Assembly (NCBI GenBank): GCA_031254645.1
Contig: JAIRUA010000028.1
Coordinates: 1 to 64,000 of the forward strand
Direction of reading: 5' to 3'
DNA length: 64,000 nucleotides
Source of the DNA: Dysgonamonadaceae bacterium
Lineage (GTDB): Bacteria; Bacteroidota; Bacteroidia; Bacteroidales; Dysgonomonadaceae
Part shown: positions 53,081 to 62,214 of the stretch, one piece after another
Position numbering within the stretch: the stretch's first letter is position 1
How the letters are laid out: each line of letters starts with the position of its first letter
The notes under the pieces: generated by a model
Database searches by the model: none
What the model saw: only the letters and a program-made list of their open reading frames with translations
Told to the model about the DNA's origin: nothing
Position numbers and translations under genes: made by a program

Positions 53081-54067
53081 ATGAAGATTGCCAACATACA
53101 ATTCCCCAAATTTCCCATTGCTCTTGCACCGATGGAAGATGTTACCGATATCGCTTTTCGTTTGATGTGCCGAGAGTTTGGTGCAGATTTGGTCTATACC
53201 GAATTTGTATCAAGTGATGCGCTGATTCGCGATGTGCAAAAAACGAAACAGAAGCTCATTATCAGTGAAGAAGAACGTCCGGTAGCGATTCAAATTTACG
53301 GAAAAGAGCCTGATGCAATGGCAGAAGCGGCGAAAATTTGTGAAGAAGTAAATCCCGATATTATCGATATCAATTTCGGTTGTCCTGTCAATCGCGTAGC
53401 GAAAAAAGGCGCAGGTGCAGGAATGTTGCGCACGCCCGAATTGATGCTCGAAATCACGGAAAAAGTGGTGAAAGCCGTCAATAAACCGGTAACCGTGAAA
53501 ACGCGGTTGGGTTGGGACAACGATTCGAAAATCATCGTTGAACTTGCCGAGCGATTGCAAGATTGCGGTATCGCAGCACTTACCATTCACGGTCGCACAC
53601 GTGCACAAATGTACACCGGCGAAGCCGATTGGACACTTATCGGCGAAGTGAAAAACAATCCCCGAATGTACATTCCGATTATCGGAAACGGCGATATTGA
53701 TTCGCCGCAAATTGCAAAAAAACGATTTGATGAAACCGGTGTTGATGCTGTGATGATTGGACGTGCAAGTTTCGGTCGCCCTTGGGTATTTCGTGAAATA
53801 AAGCATTTTCTCGAAACAGGCGAAGAACTTCCGAAAGAGTCCTTTGTGTGGTATCTTAATGTGCTCAAACAGCAAGTTCAACAAAGTATTGCTCGATTGG
53901 ACGAGCGGCGCGGTATTTTACACATTCGCCGTCATTTGGCGGCTACGCCGTTGTTTAAAGGTATTGATAATTTCAAATCCACACGCATTGCGATGTTGAG
54001 AGCGAATACGTTGGAGGAATTGTTTGAAATAATTGATGAAATTCCGGAGAAATTTGGGTTGAAATAA
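53081..54067 (+). CDS. dusB: tRNA-dihydrouridine synthase (DusB type)
   Basis: This FMN enzyme reduces uridines in tRNA. The 328 residues show the FMN-barrel start (LAPMEDVTDIAFRLMCREFG), IQIYGKEP, the catalytic Cys in DINFGCPVNRVAKKGAGAG, VTVKTRLGW, LTIHGRTRAQMY and VMIGRASFGRPWVF. The length and motifs are closest to DusB. It ends 4 bases before a perfect terminator palindrome. Confidence 0.92.
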   Translation: MKIANIQFPKFPIALAPMEDVTDIAFRLMCREFGADLVYTEFVSSDALIRDVQKTKQKLIISEEERPVAIQIYGKEPDAMAEAAKICEEVNPDIIDINFGCPVNRVAKKGAGAGMLRTPELMLEITEKVVKAVNKPVTVKTRLGWDNDSKIIVELAERLQDCGIAALTIHGRTRAQMYTGEADWTLIGEVKNNPRMYIPIIGNGDIDSPQIAKKRFDETGVDAVMIGRASFGRPWVFREIKHFLETGEELPKESFVWYLNVLKQQVQQSIARLDERRGILHIRRHLAATPLFKGIDNFKSTRIAMLRANTLEELFEIIDEIPEKFGLK

Positions 54068-54071
54068 AAAA

Positions 54072-54100
54072 ACACGGATACTTCGCCGAAGTATCCGTGT
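54072..54100. terminator. Bidirectional terminator between dusB and the SusD (2) gene
   Basis: ACACGGATACTTCG and CGAAGTATCCGTGT are perfect 14-base inverted copies around a single C, preceded by an A-run. It is placed between two convergent genes. Confidence 0.85.
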
Positions 54101-54123
54101 CATCTGTGTTCTAAAAGAACAGT

Positions 54124-55614
54124 TTAGTTATATCCCGGATTTTGTTGATTCTCAAAACCACCTTTGTTAAATTCATTGATTGCCGAATCGGGCAATGGGA
54201 ATCGATGGGCATTCTGTCCTAAACGAGTGATGTTATCAACCCGATTAAAGCTCAATGCTTTGGCTGCCATTACTTCTACATACTTATTGTTACGAATCAA
54301 GTCTTGGCGACGAGTCCCTTCATACCAAAACTCGAAAGCACGCTCCCAAAGCAGTTTATTAACAAAGTCATCTACACCGGTAAAATTGGTAGCAGTATAT
54401 GCTGTAAGTCCGGCACGTGTGCGCACCTGATTTAATAAATTGATAGCCTCAGGTGTAATTGTATTACCTTGTTTTACAATTGCTTCAGCCAACAGTGTAA
54501 TAGCATCAGCATAACGATATACAATCCAATCGGTATACGAAGTGCCACCTACACGGTTTTGCATATCGTATTTCACAGGCAAAACGCCATCTGTTTCCGA
54601 CGCCTCCTGACCTGCGGGATTCATCCAAACCACTTCAGGACCGTTTCGTTGGTCGTCTGCTGCAAAAAGTTGGTAGAAATTCCAAGTCATTTTATAGCCG
54701 CCCCACGAAATCACGTGGTCATACCAAATATTTCCCTGAAACTGTTGTAAACTTCTTACAGCCCAAATAGTTTCTCTGTTTCCTTCGTTTGCTGCTGAAA
54801 AAATGTTGGCGTAAGCCGTACCGGCATTGCCCGGATTTGTTACCAAAGCGTATCCGTATTCCGGCTTCATCAACTCTCTACCCGCCTCAATGGCTTTGCT
54901 CCATTGGTGCGTTTGCATATAAAGCTTTAACAATATCATTTGAGCCAATCCTTGCGTGAAACGTCCATAATCGGCATTACCAATGGTGTACGATTTCGCC
55001 AATGCACCTGAATTAATAGCTGACCTCAGTTTGGTTTCGATGTACTGAATTGTTTCATCTGAACTTTTACGAGGCAATATCACTACATCTTGTGGACTTT
55101 TCAGTGTTTCCAAATCGGCAATCACCAAACCGCCATAAAAGTCCCAAAGCAAAAATGCCAACCAACCCTGTGCAAGCTCAAGTTCGGCAATGCTTCTACG
55201 CTTTAAGTCTTCATTTACACCTTCCATATCACTGATGCGGTAAAGGGTCATTTCCATACGACTGATCCAATGCAAAAAATCCGACCAAGTGCGACGCGGA
55301 TTGCGTGCACCTTCGTTGTTTTGGAAGTTTGCATAAACGAGTGGTCCCCAGTCGCCTTCACCCCACGAACACATACCGAAATCGGTAGCCATATCGGCAA
55401 GCAGGTGAAATCCGGTAGCAGCATTGAATGCACCGGAATAACCATCGTTGCGAAATGCGCCGTAGGCATTTGCCGTTACCAAGTCGAGCATATTGCGTTC
55501 GGTAGAAGGAAACACAGAAGAATTCACTTGTCCAAACTCATAAGACGTTAATGTACAGCTCGACACTGCAAATAACAGGGCAAACGCTATTGAATATAAT
55601 TTTATTTTTTTCAT
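54124..55614 (-). CDS. SusD/RagB family surface glycan-binding lipoprotein (2)
   Basis: The 496-residue lipoprotein (lipobox AVSSC) has SusD signatures: RMEMTLYRISDMEGVNEDLK, IAELELAQGWLAFLLWDFYG, DAITLLAEAIVKQGN and a C-terminal KLLWERAFEFWYEGTRRQDL with RFPLPDSAINEF. It is encoded 27 bases after its SusC partner. Together they would bind and import a glycan. Confidence 0.93.
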   Translation of the reverse strand: MKKIKLYSIAFALLFAVSSCTLTSYEFGQVNSSVFPSTERNMLDLVTANAYGAFRNDGYSGAFNAATGFHLLADMATDFGMCSWGEGDWGPLVYANFQNNEGARNPRRTWSDFLHWISRMEMTLYRISDMEGVNEDLKRRSIAELELAQGWLAFLLWDFYGGLVIADLETLKSPQDVVILPRKSSDETIQYIETKLRSAINSGALAKSYTIGNADYGRFTQGLAQMILLKLYMQTHQWSKAIEAGRELMKPEYGYALVTNPGNAGTAYANIFSAANEGNRETIWAVRSLQQFQGNIWYDHVISWGGYKMTWNFYQLFAADDQRNGPEVVWMNPAGQEASETDGVLPVKYDMQNRVGGTSYTDWIVYRYADAITLLAEAIVKQGNTITPEAINLLNQVRTRAGLTAYTATNFTGVDDFVNKLLWERAFEFWYEGTRRQDLIRNNKYVEVMAAKALSFNRVDNITRLGQNAHRFPLPDSAINEFNKGGFENQQNPGYN

Positions 55615-55641
55615 TTCTGTCTATTTTTTGTCTGTTAAACA

Positions 55642-58600
55642 TTAAAATCGAATATCTACTCCAAAGTTGAAAGTGCGCACGTTCGGATAAGAGAAGTTAC
55701 CCAAATTTGCATTACTATCCAAAGCGCCTCTTCGCTCATCGTAGTCTGTTTCAGGGTCAAGTCCCTTGTAGTTAGTAAATACAAAAGGATTATTTACCGT
55801 TGCACTAACCCTCAGACTGTTGGCAATTTTTGAAGAAACCGGTATGTTATAACCTACTGTAATGTTGCGACAGCGTAAGAACCAAATTTTACTCAAAAAG
55901 AAATCGCCGTGCCCTCCGGTATTTTGTGGGCTTAAAATACTTGGTACGGAGCCGCCTTGGTTATCCATTGTCCAGCTATTCAGTGCATTTCTTCCTCCAT
56001 TATAGATACCGGCATTGGCAGGGGCAGAATAGTTGTAAGGAATCCAATCGTCCCAATAACCCGGCCCGCGCAAACGCCCTACTTCACCGAACATAAAAAT
56101 ATTGACATCGAATCTTTTATATCTCAACGTATTATTGATTCCATAAGAGAACTTCGGGTCTTGACTGCCAAGCAATACCATATCCGTTTGTCCGAGAGCG
56201 GTGGTGGTTTCGTCAAGTTTTTGCAGCTTTATCTGTCCGGGCAATAAGTTGGGCTGCCACGCCGGTGCTTTTTCGCCGGGTTGTAACAATCCGTCTGAGC
56301 GATATCCGAAAATGGCACGTATGGGGTCATTTACACTTTCAAATGGTCTTGCTATCCAATCCGGATCACGCTCCTCCCATCTATCTTTATAGGTGAAGAA
56401 TGTAAAATCAGAAGACCACGTGAAATCTCTTGTACGCACATTCATTGTATTCAACGTCAGCTCAAATCCACGTCCACGCGTTTTGCCGATATTTGCCGCC
56501 ATAGTGGTTATTTCACTGTAAGAAGCCAATCGTTTGTTTGTTACTAATAGGTTTGAAACGATACGGTCATAATATTCAGCTGTTAAACCGATGCGATTAT
56601 TCAAGAAGCCCAACTCTAAACCTACGTTCCACTCACTGGTGGTCTCCCAAGTAATGGCTGAGTTACCAAGCGTGGTAAGTTGCATTCCCACCGTACCTGT
56701 GTTGCCAAATACGTAACGTATTGGATTGTCGCCAGGTCCGAAATAGTTGAGCGTACGATTTCCGATATTTGAGTTACCGGTTTGTCCATATCCGGCACGT
56801 AGCCTTCCGTTTGAAAGAACATTGCGAGTACGTTCCATAAAATCTTCTTCAATAAATCGCCAGCCCAATGCCAATGACGGGAAGAAACCCCATCTGTGCG
56901 CAGGCGTGAAGTTAGAAGCGCCATCGGCACGCAATGTAGCGGTCAACAAATATTTGTCGGCATACGCATAATTCAAACGTCCAAATACCGATGCCATTTC
57001 TCTTTGCGAAGCAGCAGAAGCCACATCTCTATCGCCTGACCCTGCGCCTAAGTTGTTGTACAAAAATCCATCCAAAGGGAAGTTTTGTGCGCCGGCACGG
57101 AACCATTCACTTTGTAATCTTTGAAACTCATAACCAAGCAATCCGGTAAAGTTATGCGCACCCACCGCTTTGATATAATTAGCTGTGAAGTTCATCAACA
57201 AGTCCATTGCATCGTCTTGGACTTGATGTCCTACTCCGTTTCGCGACATCACTTGCCCGACAACAGTTGAGGGATAATAGGCTTGTCTTTTCACAGCACG
57301 ACGGTCAAAACCCACGTTTGTACGAAGGGAAAGATTTTTCATCGGCTCAATTTGCACGAATGCGTTTGCCAATACTCTGTCTCTGTTTGTTTTGTCCACT
57401 ACATCAAGCAAAGATACGGGGTTTGGATTGAGAACGTAGACTCTTGATGTAGTATATCTGCCATTTTCATCACGCACGGGCAGATATGGCTCGAAACGGG
57501 CTGCTGCCGAAATCAAGCCGGCACCCTCATTTTGATGCGTTCCGATGGGAATATTATCAAATCTGTTTCTACTCAAATTGACCGAATAGCCGGCTTTTAC
57601 CCAACTCGACAAATCATAATCGCTATTTATATTCATTGTCATACGGTTGGCAGCACTGTTTCTAAGAATACCTTGTTGGTCGAAATAGTTCAAAGAGACA
57701 AGATGGCGAGAAGTTGCACTTCCGCCGGAAACCGATATATTGTGCGACTGCTGAAATCCTGTTCTCATAATTAAATCCATCCAGTTGGTAGTTTGTGCTC
57801 CGGCGATTTCCGCCTCTGTAAATAGTGGGTTAAACGGATTGGGATTTGCATTGGGTACTCTGTAATCTGCATAAATACCTTGTCCGTTATCTCTGCGCCA
57901 TCTTTCGAGTGCCCAAGCATTGCTGAGTGTCATATACTCCTGTGCATTCATCATATCGTATCGTTTCGATTGGGTTGATACAGCTGCATTGCCTGAATAA
58001 CTAACGGAGGTTCTTCCTTCGCGTCCGCGTCGTGTGGTGATTAAGATAACACCGTTTCCTGCACGAGCGCCATAAATGGCAGTGGCTGAGGCATCTTTTA
58101 AGATTTCGATACTTTCGATGTCATTAGGATTAAGCATTTCGAGCATATTATCCTGATGCCCGGCATCATTCTGCAGAACGCCTGCTGCACCGCCCGGTCT
58201 GGCTGATTGCGATACGGGAAATCCGTCAATGACAATTAACGGGTCATTACCTGCATTAATTGAAGTTGCACCGCGAATACGAAATGTCGCTCCGGCACCG
58301 GGCTGAGCTGTACTTTGCGTTACACGTAATCCTGCTGCTGTACCTGCCAAAGCGTGGCTTACGGTAGATAGTGTACCTACGGGGGCGTCATCCATTCTTA
58401 CGGTAGAAATGGCACCTGTGAGGTCGCGCCTTCTTTGCACGCCGTAACCGACTACCACAAGTTCGTCTAACAACTCCGAATCTTCTTGCATTACCACATT
58501 AATGGTAGTTCTGCCGTTTACAGCAATGCGCTGTGTTGTCATACCCACAAAGGATACCTCCAAAATAGCATTAGCCGGCACATTGTTTAAGGTATAATCG

Positions 58601-58785
58601 CCATCAATGTCTGTTACTGTGCCGGTTGAAGTGCCGGCTACCGCAACCGTAACTCCGATTAAAGGATCTCCATTTGTTTCTGTAATATTACCTCGTATGG
58701 TAATATTCTGGGATAAAGCATTCAGAGAGAATGCGAAGAGGAGAAAAATTACCCCCCCCATTTTTGTTAATTTTTGTTTTGTCAT
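55642..58785 (-). CDS. SusC/RagA family TonB-dependent outer-membrane transporter (2)
   Basis: The 1047-residue protein has a signal peptide (SLNALSQN), a carboxypeptidase-regulatory-like domain (RGNITETNGDPLIGVTVAVA), TonB-box-like ELLDELVVVGYGVQRRRDLT, a plug with RGATSINAGNDPLIVIDGFP and SIEILKDASATAIYGARAGN, and a barrel ending FGVDIRF. Codons for residues 9-12 contain eight consecutive G, as in the other SusC gene. It heads a SusC-SusD operon with a promoter box at 58850. Nearby polysaccharide lyase and GH88 genes on the same strand hint at a uronic-acid glycan. Confidence 0.93.
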   Translation of the reverse strand: MTKQKLTKMGGVIFLLFAFSLNALSQNITIRGNITETNGDPLIGVTVAVAGTSTGTVTDIDGDYTLNNVPANAILEVSFVGMTTQRIAVNGRTTINVVMQEDSELLDELVVVGYGVQRRRDLTGAISTVRMDDAPVGTLSTVSHALAGTAAGLRVTQSTAQPGAGATFRIRGATSINAGNDPLIVIDGFPVSQSARPGGAAGVLQNDAGHQDNMLEMLNPNDIESIEILKDASATAIYGARAGNGVILITTRRGREGRTSVSYSGNAAVSTQSKRYDMMNAQEYMTLSNAWALERWRRDNGQGIYADYRVPNANPNPFNPLFTEAEIAGAQTTNWMDLIMRTGFQQSHNISVSGGSATSRHLVSLNYFDQQGILRNSAANRMTMNINSDYDLSSWVKAGYSVNLSRNRFDNIPIGTHQNEGAGLISAAARFEPYLPVRDENGRYTTSRVYVLNPNPVSLLDVVDKTNRDRVLANAFVQIEPMKNLSLRTNVGFDRRAVKRQAYYPSTVVGQVMSRNGVGHQVQDDAMDLLMNFTANYIKAVGAHNFTGLLGYEFQRLQSEWFRAGAQNFPLDGFLYNNLGAGSGDRDVASAASQREMASVFGRLNYAYADKYLLTATLRADGASNFTPAHRWGFFPSLALGWRFIEEDFMERTRNVLSNGRLRAGYGQTGNSNIGNRTLNYFGPGDNPIRYVFGNTGTVGMQLTTLGNSAITWETTSEWNVGLELGFLNNRIGLTAEYYDRIVSNLLVTNKRLASYSEITTMAANIGKTRGRGFELTLNTMNVRTRDFTWSSDFTFFTYKDRWEERDPDWIARPFESVNDPIRAIFGYRSDGLLQPGEKAPAWQPNLLPGQIKLQKLDETTTALGQTDMVLLGSQDPKFSYGINNTLRYKRFDVNIFMFGEVGRLRGPGYWDDWIPYNYSAPANAGIYNGGRNALNSWTMDNQGGSVPSILSPQNTGGHGDFFLSKIWFLRCRNITVGYNIPVSSKIANSLRVSATVNNPFVFTNYKGLDPETDYDERRGALDSNANLGNFSYPNVRTFNFGVDIRF
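58752..58759 (-). repeat. G8 homopolymer in the SusC (2) signal-peptide codons
   Basis: Read on the minus strand, ATG-GGG-GGG-GTA gives eight G at codons 9-12. This is the same run length, codon phase and position as in SusC (1) at 24067-24074. Confidence 0.9.
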
Positions 58786-58830
58786 TTTTTGTTTAAGTTA
58801 GGTTTTAGGGAATCGTACAGAATTGCCTAT

Positions 58831-58857
58831 CCTTATCAATAAGGAATGACAAAGGTA
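58831..58857 (-). promoter_or_regulatory. Promoter box and short palindrome upstream of SusC (2)
   Basis: Minus-strand TACCTTTG at 58850-58857 fits TAnnTTTG. Just downstream, CCTTAT-CA-ATAAGG (58831-58844) is a perfect short palindrome that would cover the start of transcription, a possible operator. Confidence 0.55.
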
Positions 58858-58958
58858 GAGAGAAAAAACAAAAAACAATATAAAATTTGTATCATTTATG
58901 CGTTAGGTAATTAAACGAAACTTCTCAAAACCAATCCAAACTATTAAAACTACTAAAA

Positions 58959-59321
58959 ATGAAAAGAATATTATTCCTATCCTTCGTTCTATTTGCTATT
59001 ATAACAGCAACTTTTGCTCAAAACCCAACAAGCATCATTCCCGATGCTCTCAAAAAAAGCGTAGAAATAAAAGTAGAACAAATGCAGCAACTTATCGGTT
59101 TCGACGACAATCAAGCCGAACAATTGAAAGCATTAGAATTTCAATTTTTGCTCGATGTTCGTAAAGCGGAAAAATGCCGTTTGTGCAACACAAGAAAGCG
59201 CATTGAAAGATTGCAAATCAAAAGAGATGCGGCGTTACAGCAAATTCTCACACGTGTACAATACATTAGATGGGATGCGGCGGAAAATGATAGGGTGCAG
59301 AATATTCCGGTACGGTTATGA
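58959..59321 (+). CDS. Small secreted helical protein of unknown function
   Basis: The 120-residue protein has a signal peptide (ITATFAQ). The mature part is helical and charged: MQQLIGFDDNQAEQLKALEF, then CRLCNTRKRIERLQIKRDAA with a CXXC. It loosely recalls Spy/CpxP-like periplasmic helical proteins (LTXXQ type), but no motif decides it. It stands alone, divergent from SusC (2) and convergent with the M28 peptidase gene five bases away. Confidence 0.6.
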   Translation: MKRILFLSFVLFAIITATFAQNPTSIIPDALKKSVEIKVEQMQQLIGFDDNQAEQLKALEFQFLLDVRKAEKCRLCNTRKRIERLQIKRDAALQQILTRVQYIRWDAAENDRVQNIPVRL

Positions 59322-59325
59322 TAAC

Positions 59326-60657
59326 CTACCTTTCCCCTTCCGCAAATACAATCAAACTCTCAAACCCATTCTCATCTACACTTTGTACGGCAAAGAAATA
59401 ATTATCTTTACTGTACGGCAAAGCGATATTCGTGTCGGTCGTAAAAATTTTGCGTTGCCAAGTTGAAACATCTGTCGGACGGATTAATACATAATATCCT
59501 TTCGGTCGCTTACCTTGTTTCGGCGCTTGCCAAGCGATTTCTATAATATTCGATAATCCGGAAGCGTCTAATTTTACGTTTTCGGGTGAATAGGGGGCTT
59601 GCGCCAAATTAGCTGTAGCGGCAAGATTCACGGCTGTGTTTTTTCGCAAGTACTCCCAATCAATACCACACGGCATATCGCCGAAACGGATTCCGTCGCG
59701 CTCGAAAACGTTTTGGTGTGTGCGGTCGTAATTTTCATTCACTTCCGTAATGCGTACGGCTGTAAAGCCTTGTCGCGCAAAAGGCGTGTGGTCACCGCCT
59801 CGCCCGAAACGGTCGTTGCGATAGATGAGTTGCACGGTCATATTATCTACATACCGTTCGCCGATTTCCTTGATATAGCGAGCCAATTGACGTGAGGGAC
59901 TGTCGTTTTCCGCCGAATTAAAGACACGTCTTCGTCTTTGCTCATCAGTTTCTGCCAAAGGGATTCCTTCGGAAAAAACACGTACAACAGTGTTGTTGTG
60001 TGTTGCTGTTTCACTCGCTTCGGCATTGCCAATCATATCGTTGTTGATGACCGCGATAAGATTCCATTGTTCGTCGTCGGCTACTTTTGCCTGATGCTGT
60101 GCACCAAAAAGCCCGTGTTCTTCGCCTGAAAGAAACATCAATTTCACGGTAGCGCCGAGTTGCTTTTTCGACAACAGCCGAGCAATTTCCAACAAAGCGG
60201 CAACACCACTGCCGTCGTCGTTCGCGCCCGGTGCGAAATCGGTGGGACTGTTGTTATCCAATGCACGACTATCATAGTGTGCCAACAGGGCGATAATGCG
60301 CGAATCGTTGCCTTTGATTGTTGCAATAACATTTATGAGGTTTAGTTCGCCGCCAACTCTTTCGCCAACAGCTGTGTAAGGTACCATCTCCACCGTCATT
60401 CGTCCATTGGAAACTGCCGCATACCCGTTCAAACGATTTTGCAAATAGGTAGCTGCCGCACCGATCCCTTGTTTCGGATCGGTTTGCGAACTGAAATTGC
60501 TGCGCGTGTGAAATCCGACCAAATCATCAATCGTTTGCTGCATATTCGCAATCGAAATTTCATTGACGGCACGACTGATTTCGGCGTTGCGATTGTCGAT
60601 TATCTGTCCGAAAACAAAATTCGGAATGAATAAAAGTAGAAGAAAAAATTGTCTCAT
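59326..60657 (-). CDS. Secreted M28 family aminopeptidase
   Basis: This is a di-zinc exopeptidase of the cell envelope. The 443 residues have a signal peptide (FIPNFVFGQ) and M28 motifs: LLAHYDSRA (zinc His), PGANDDGSGVAALLEIARL (bridging Asp), FLSGEEHGLFGAQH (catalytic Glu pair) and a late GRGGDHTPFARQGF (zinc His). A C-terminal fibronectin-III-like domain follows (NIIEIAWQAPKQGKRPKGYY). Its ATG overlaps the stop of the S41 peptidase gene by four bases (ATGA), so the two are coupled. Confidence 0.9.
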   Translation of the reverse strand: MRQFFLLLLFIPNFVFGQIIDNRNAEISRAVNEISIANMQQTIDDLVGFHTRSNFSSQTDPKQGIGAAATYLQNRLNGYAAVSNGRMTVEMVPYTAVGERVGGELNLINVIATIKGNDSRIIALLAHYDSRALDNNSPTDFAPGANDDGSGVAALLEIARLLSKKQLGATVKLMFLSGEEHGLFGAQHQAKVADDEQWNLIAVINNDMIGNAEASETATHNNTVVRVFSEGIPLAETDEQRRRRVFNSAENDSPSRQLARYIKEIGERYVDNMTVQLIYRNDRFGRGGDHTPFARQGFTAVRITEVNENYDRTHQNVFERDGIRFGDMPCGIDWEYLRKNTAVNLAATANLAQAPYSPENVKLDASGLSNIIEIAWQAPKQGKRPKGYYVLIRPTDVSTWQRKIFTTDTNIALPYSKDNYFFAVQSVDENGFESLIVFAEGER

Positions 60658-62135
60658 AACCCTGGTATATTGTCCAAATTTACCGCTCTGCGACGAATTT
60701 CTTCTGACCGGGAGCGCAATTCCGTATCAATCAATTGCCTGTCCGATATGCTTCTTGTTGCCGCTCTGTAAGGTTGTCTTGTGATTAAGGAAATGGCTTT
60801 GGCAAACATATAATCTTCAGTGTCGCCAATGGGTGTCCAATCGTACGGAATAAGTTCATATAACCGATCAAATCTGTGATCAGGAATTAATCCAACTGTC
60901 GCCGAAAAAGATTTTCCACCTCTATCCGTATATTGTGCCACAATCGGTTGCATTGCCCAGTTTTTCAATTCTTCTCTTTCTGCCGCAGTATATTTTGAGG
61001 TGGAAAAAACAGTTTGCACACGTCCCTCAAAATCATTATAGGCATGCACAGTCCACGAAGCCGTATTTTTTCCCGCAGTATTTCCGCCGATATGCACTAC
61101 ATTCATAAAGGGGCGCAAGCAGAAGGTCGTTAATTCCGAAGCCGAAGCCGAAAATTCGGTGGCAATGATATATACAGTACTGAGATCGAGATTTGCCCTG
61201 AAAGGGTCTGTGAAACCGGGGCGATATTCGCGTAACCTATAATTGCCGTCGAATTTTGAAGTTCCTTTGACATAGTCATTGTATTGCATTGAAGTAAAAA
61301 TAGATCTTTTTTCTACTTCCGCTTTCGGCGCAATCATCGAAGCCAAATAAATGGCAGCCGACACGTCGCCTCCGGGATTGTAGCGCAAATCAAGCACTAA
61401 ATCGGTAACGCCTGCTTCCTCAAACTCGCTGAAAACCTCGAACAAATAGTTATTGAAATTGCCACGATATGCCGTATAAAAAAGATAACCGATCTTTTTG
61501 CCGTCAATTTCATAAATGTCTGAAAACAACACCGGATTAGATACAAAACTTCCGGGCGTTACCTTTACCGTTCGCGTTGCTGTGGGTACATTGATTGACA
61601 TATCCATCAACCAGCGATCTTTTTGGTCAAACACTGTGAATGTTACATCTCCGGTTGATTCAAGCAAAAGAATGGAATTTTGCTCTGTGATGGGCGCACC
61701 GTTTATTTCCCAAATCACATTTCCTCTTTCGAGACCTGCTCTTTCTGCCGGTGAATTTGGGTATACATATCGCACAACTGCGTATGTTCGCTGTCGGTTT
61801 ACCCAATTGACAACAACGGGAGCAAATCCGATCACCCTTGCCGCTTCACCGGAAAAATCGTTAAGAAGCTGATTCACATCATCCGTGATAAACGACCATT
61901 GTTTATCTCTATCGAGCCTGTACAACAAGCTTCCAAAATATTTTTTCGGGTCGGTGTCAAGCGCTGTCGGCTTTTTGCTTTTCATCTGTTCGTCCCACAG
62001 ATAATACATCGACATTCCATCATATACAAATTGTGATACCACAGGTATATCGGAAGGGGCATCTTTTTTATCGCATGCCACATTACAAAGCACAGCAAAG
62101 ATAAATATCCATACAAATAGACGTAGATTCTTCAT
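60654..62135 (-). CDS. S41 family C-terminal-processing-like peptidase, lipoprotein
   Basis: The start at ATG 62135 gives 493 residues with a lipobox (LCNVAC); the open frame extends further but loses the signal layout. Order: an N-terminal helical part, a PDZ domain (RYVYPNSPAERAGLERGNVI), then the S41 domain with DLVLDLRYNPGGDVSAA, EFSASASELTTF (catalytic Ser) and HIGGNTAGKNTAS (catalytic Lys). Such lipoprotein CTPs occur widely in Bacteroidota. Its promoter box is at 62177. Confidence 0.9.
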   Translation of the reverse strand: MKNLRLFVWIFIFAVLCNVACDKKDAPSDIPVVSQFVYDGMSMYYLWDEQMKSKKPTALDTDPKKYFGSLLYRLDRDKQWSFITDDVNQLLNDFSGEAARVIGFAPVVVNWVNRQRTYAVVRYVYPNSPAERAGLERGNVIWEINGAPITEQNSILLLESTGDVTFTVFDQKDRWLMDMSINVPTATRTVKVTPGSFVSNPVLFSDIYEIDGKKIGYLFYTAYRGNFNNYLFEVFSEFEEAGVTDLVLDLRYNPGGDVSAAIYLASMIAPKAEVEKRSIFTSMQYNDYVKGTSKFDGNYRLREYRPGFTDPFRANLDLSTVYIIATEFSASASELTTFCLRPFMNVVHIGGNTAGKNTASWTVHAYNDFEGRVQTVFSTSKYTAAEREELKNWAMQPIVAQYTDRGGKSFSATVGLIPDHRFDRLYELIPYDWTPIGDTEDYMFAKAISLITRQPYRAATRSISDRQLIDTELRSRSEEIRRRAVNLDNIPGL

Positions 62136-62176
62136 ATTATTGAATTGTTCGTTTTTGTGATTTCTATTTGAAAGGA

Positions 62177-62184
62177 CAAATGTA
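62177..62184 (-). promoter_or_regulatory. -7 box TACATTTG upstream of the S41 gene
   Basis: Minus-strand TACATTTG fits TAnnTTTG, 42 bases before the ATG at 62135. This suggests the two peptidase genes have a promoter separate from the lyase genes. Confidence 0.45.
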
Positions 62185-62214
62185 CGCAAATAATTTTAAT
62201 ATTTTTCTATTGTT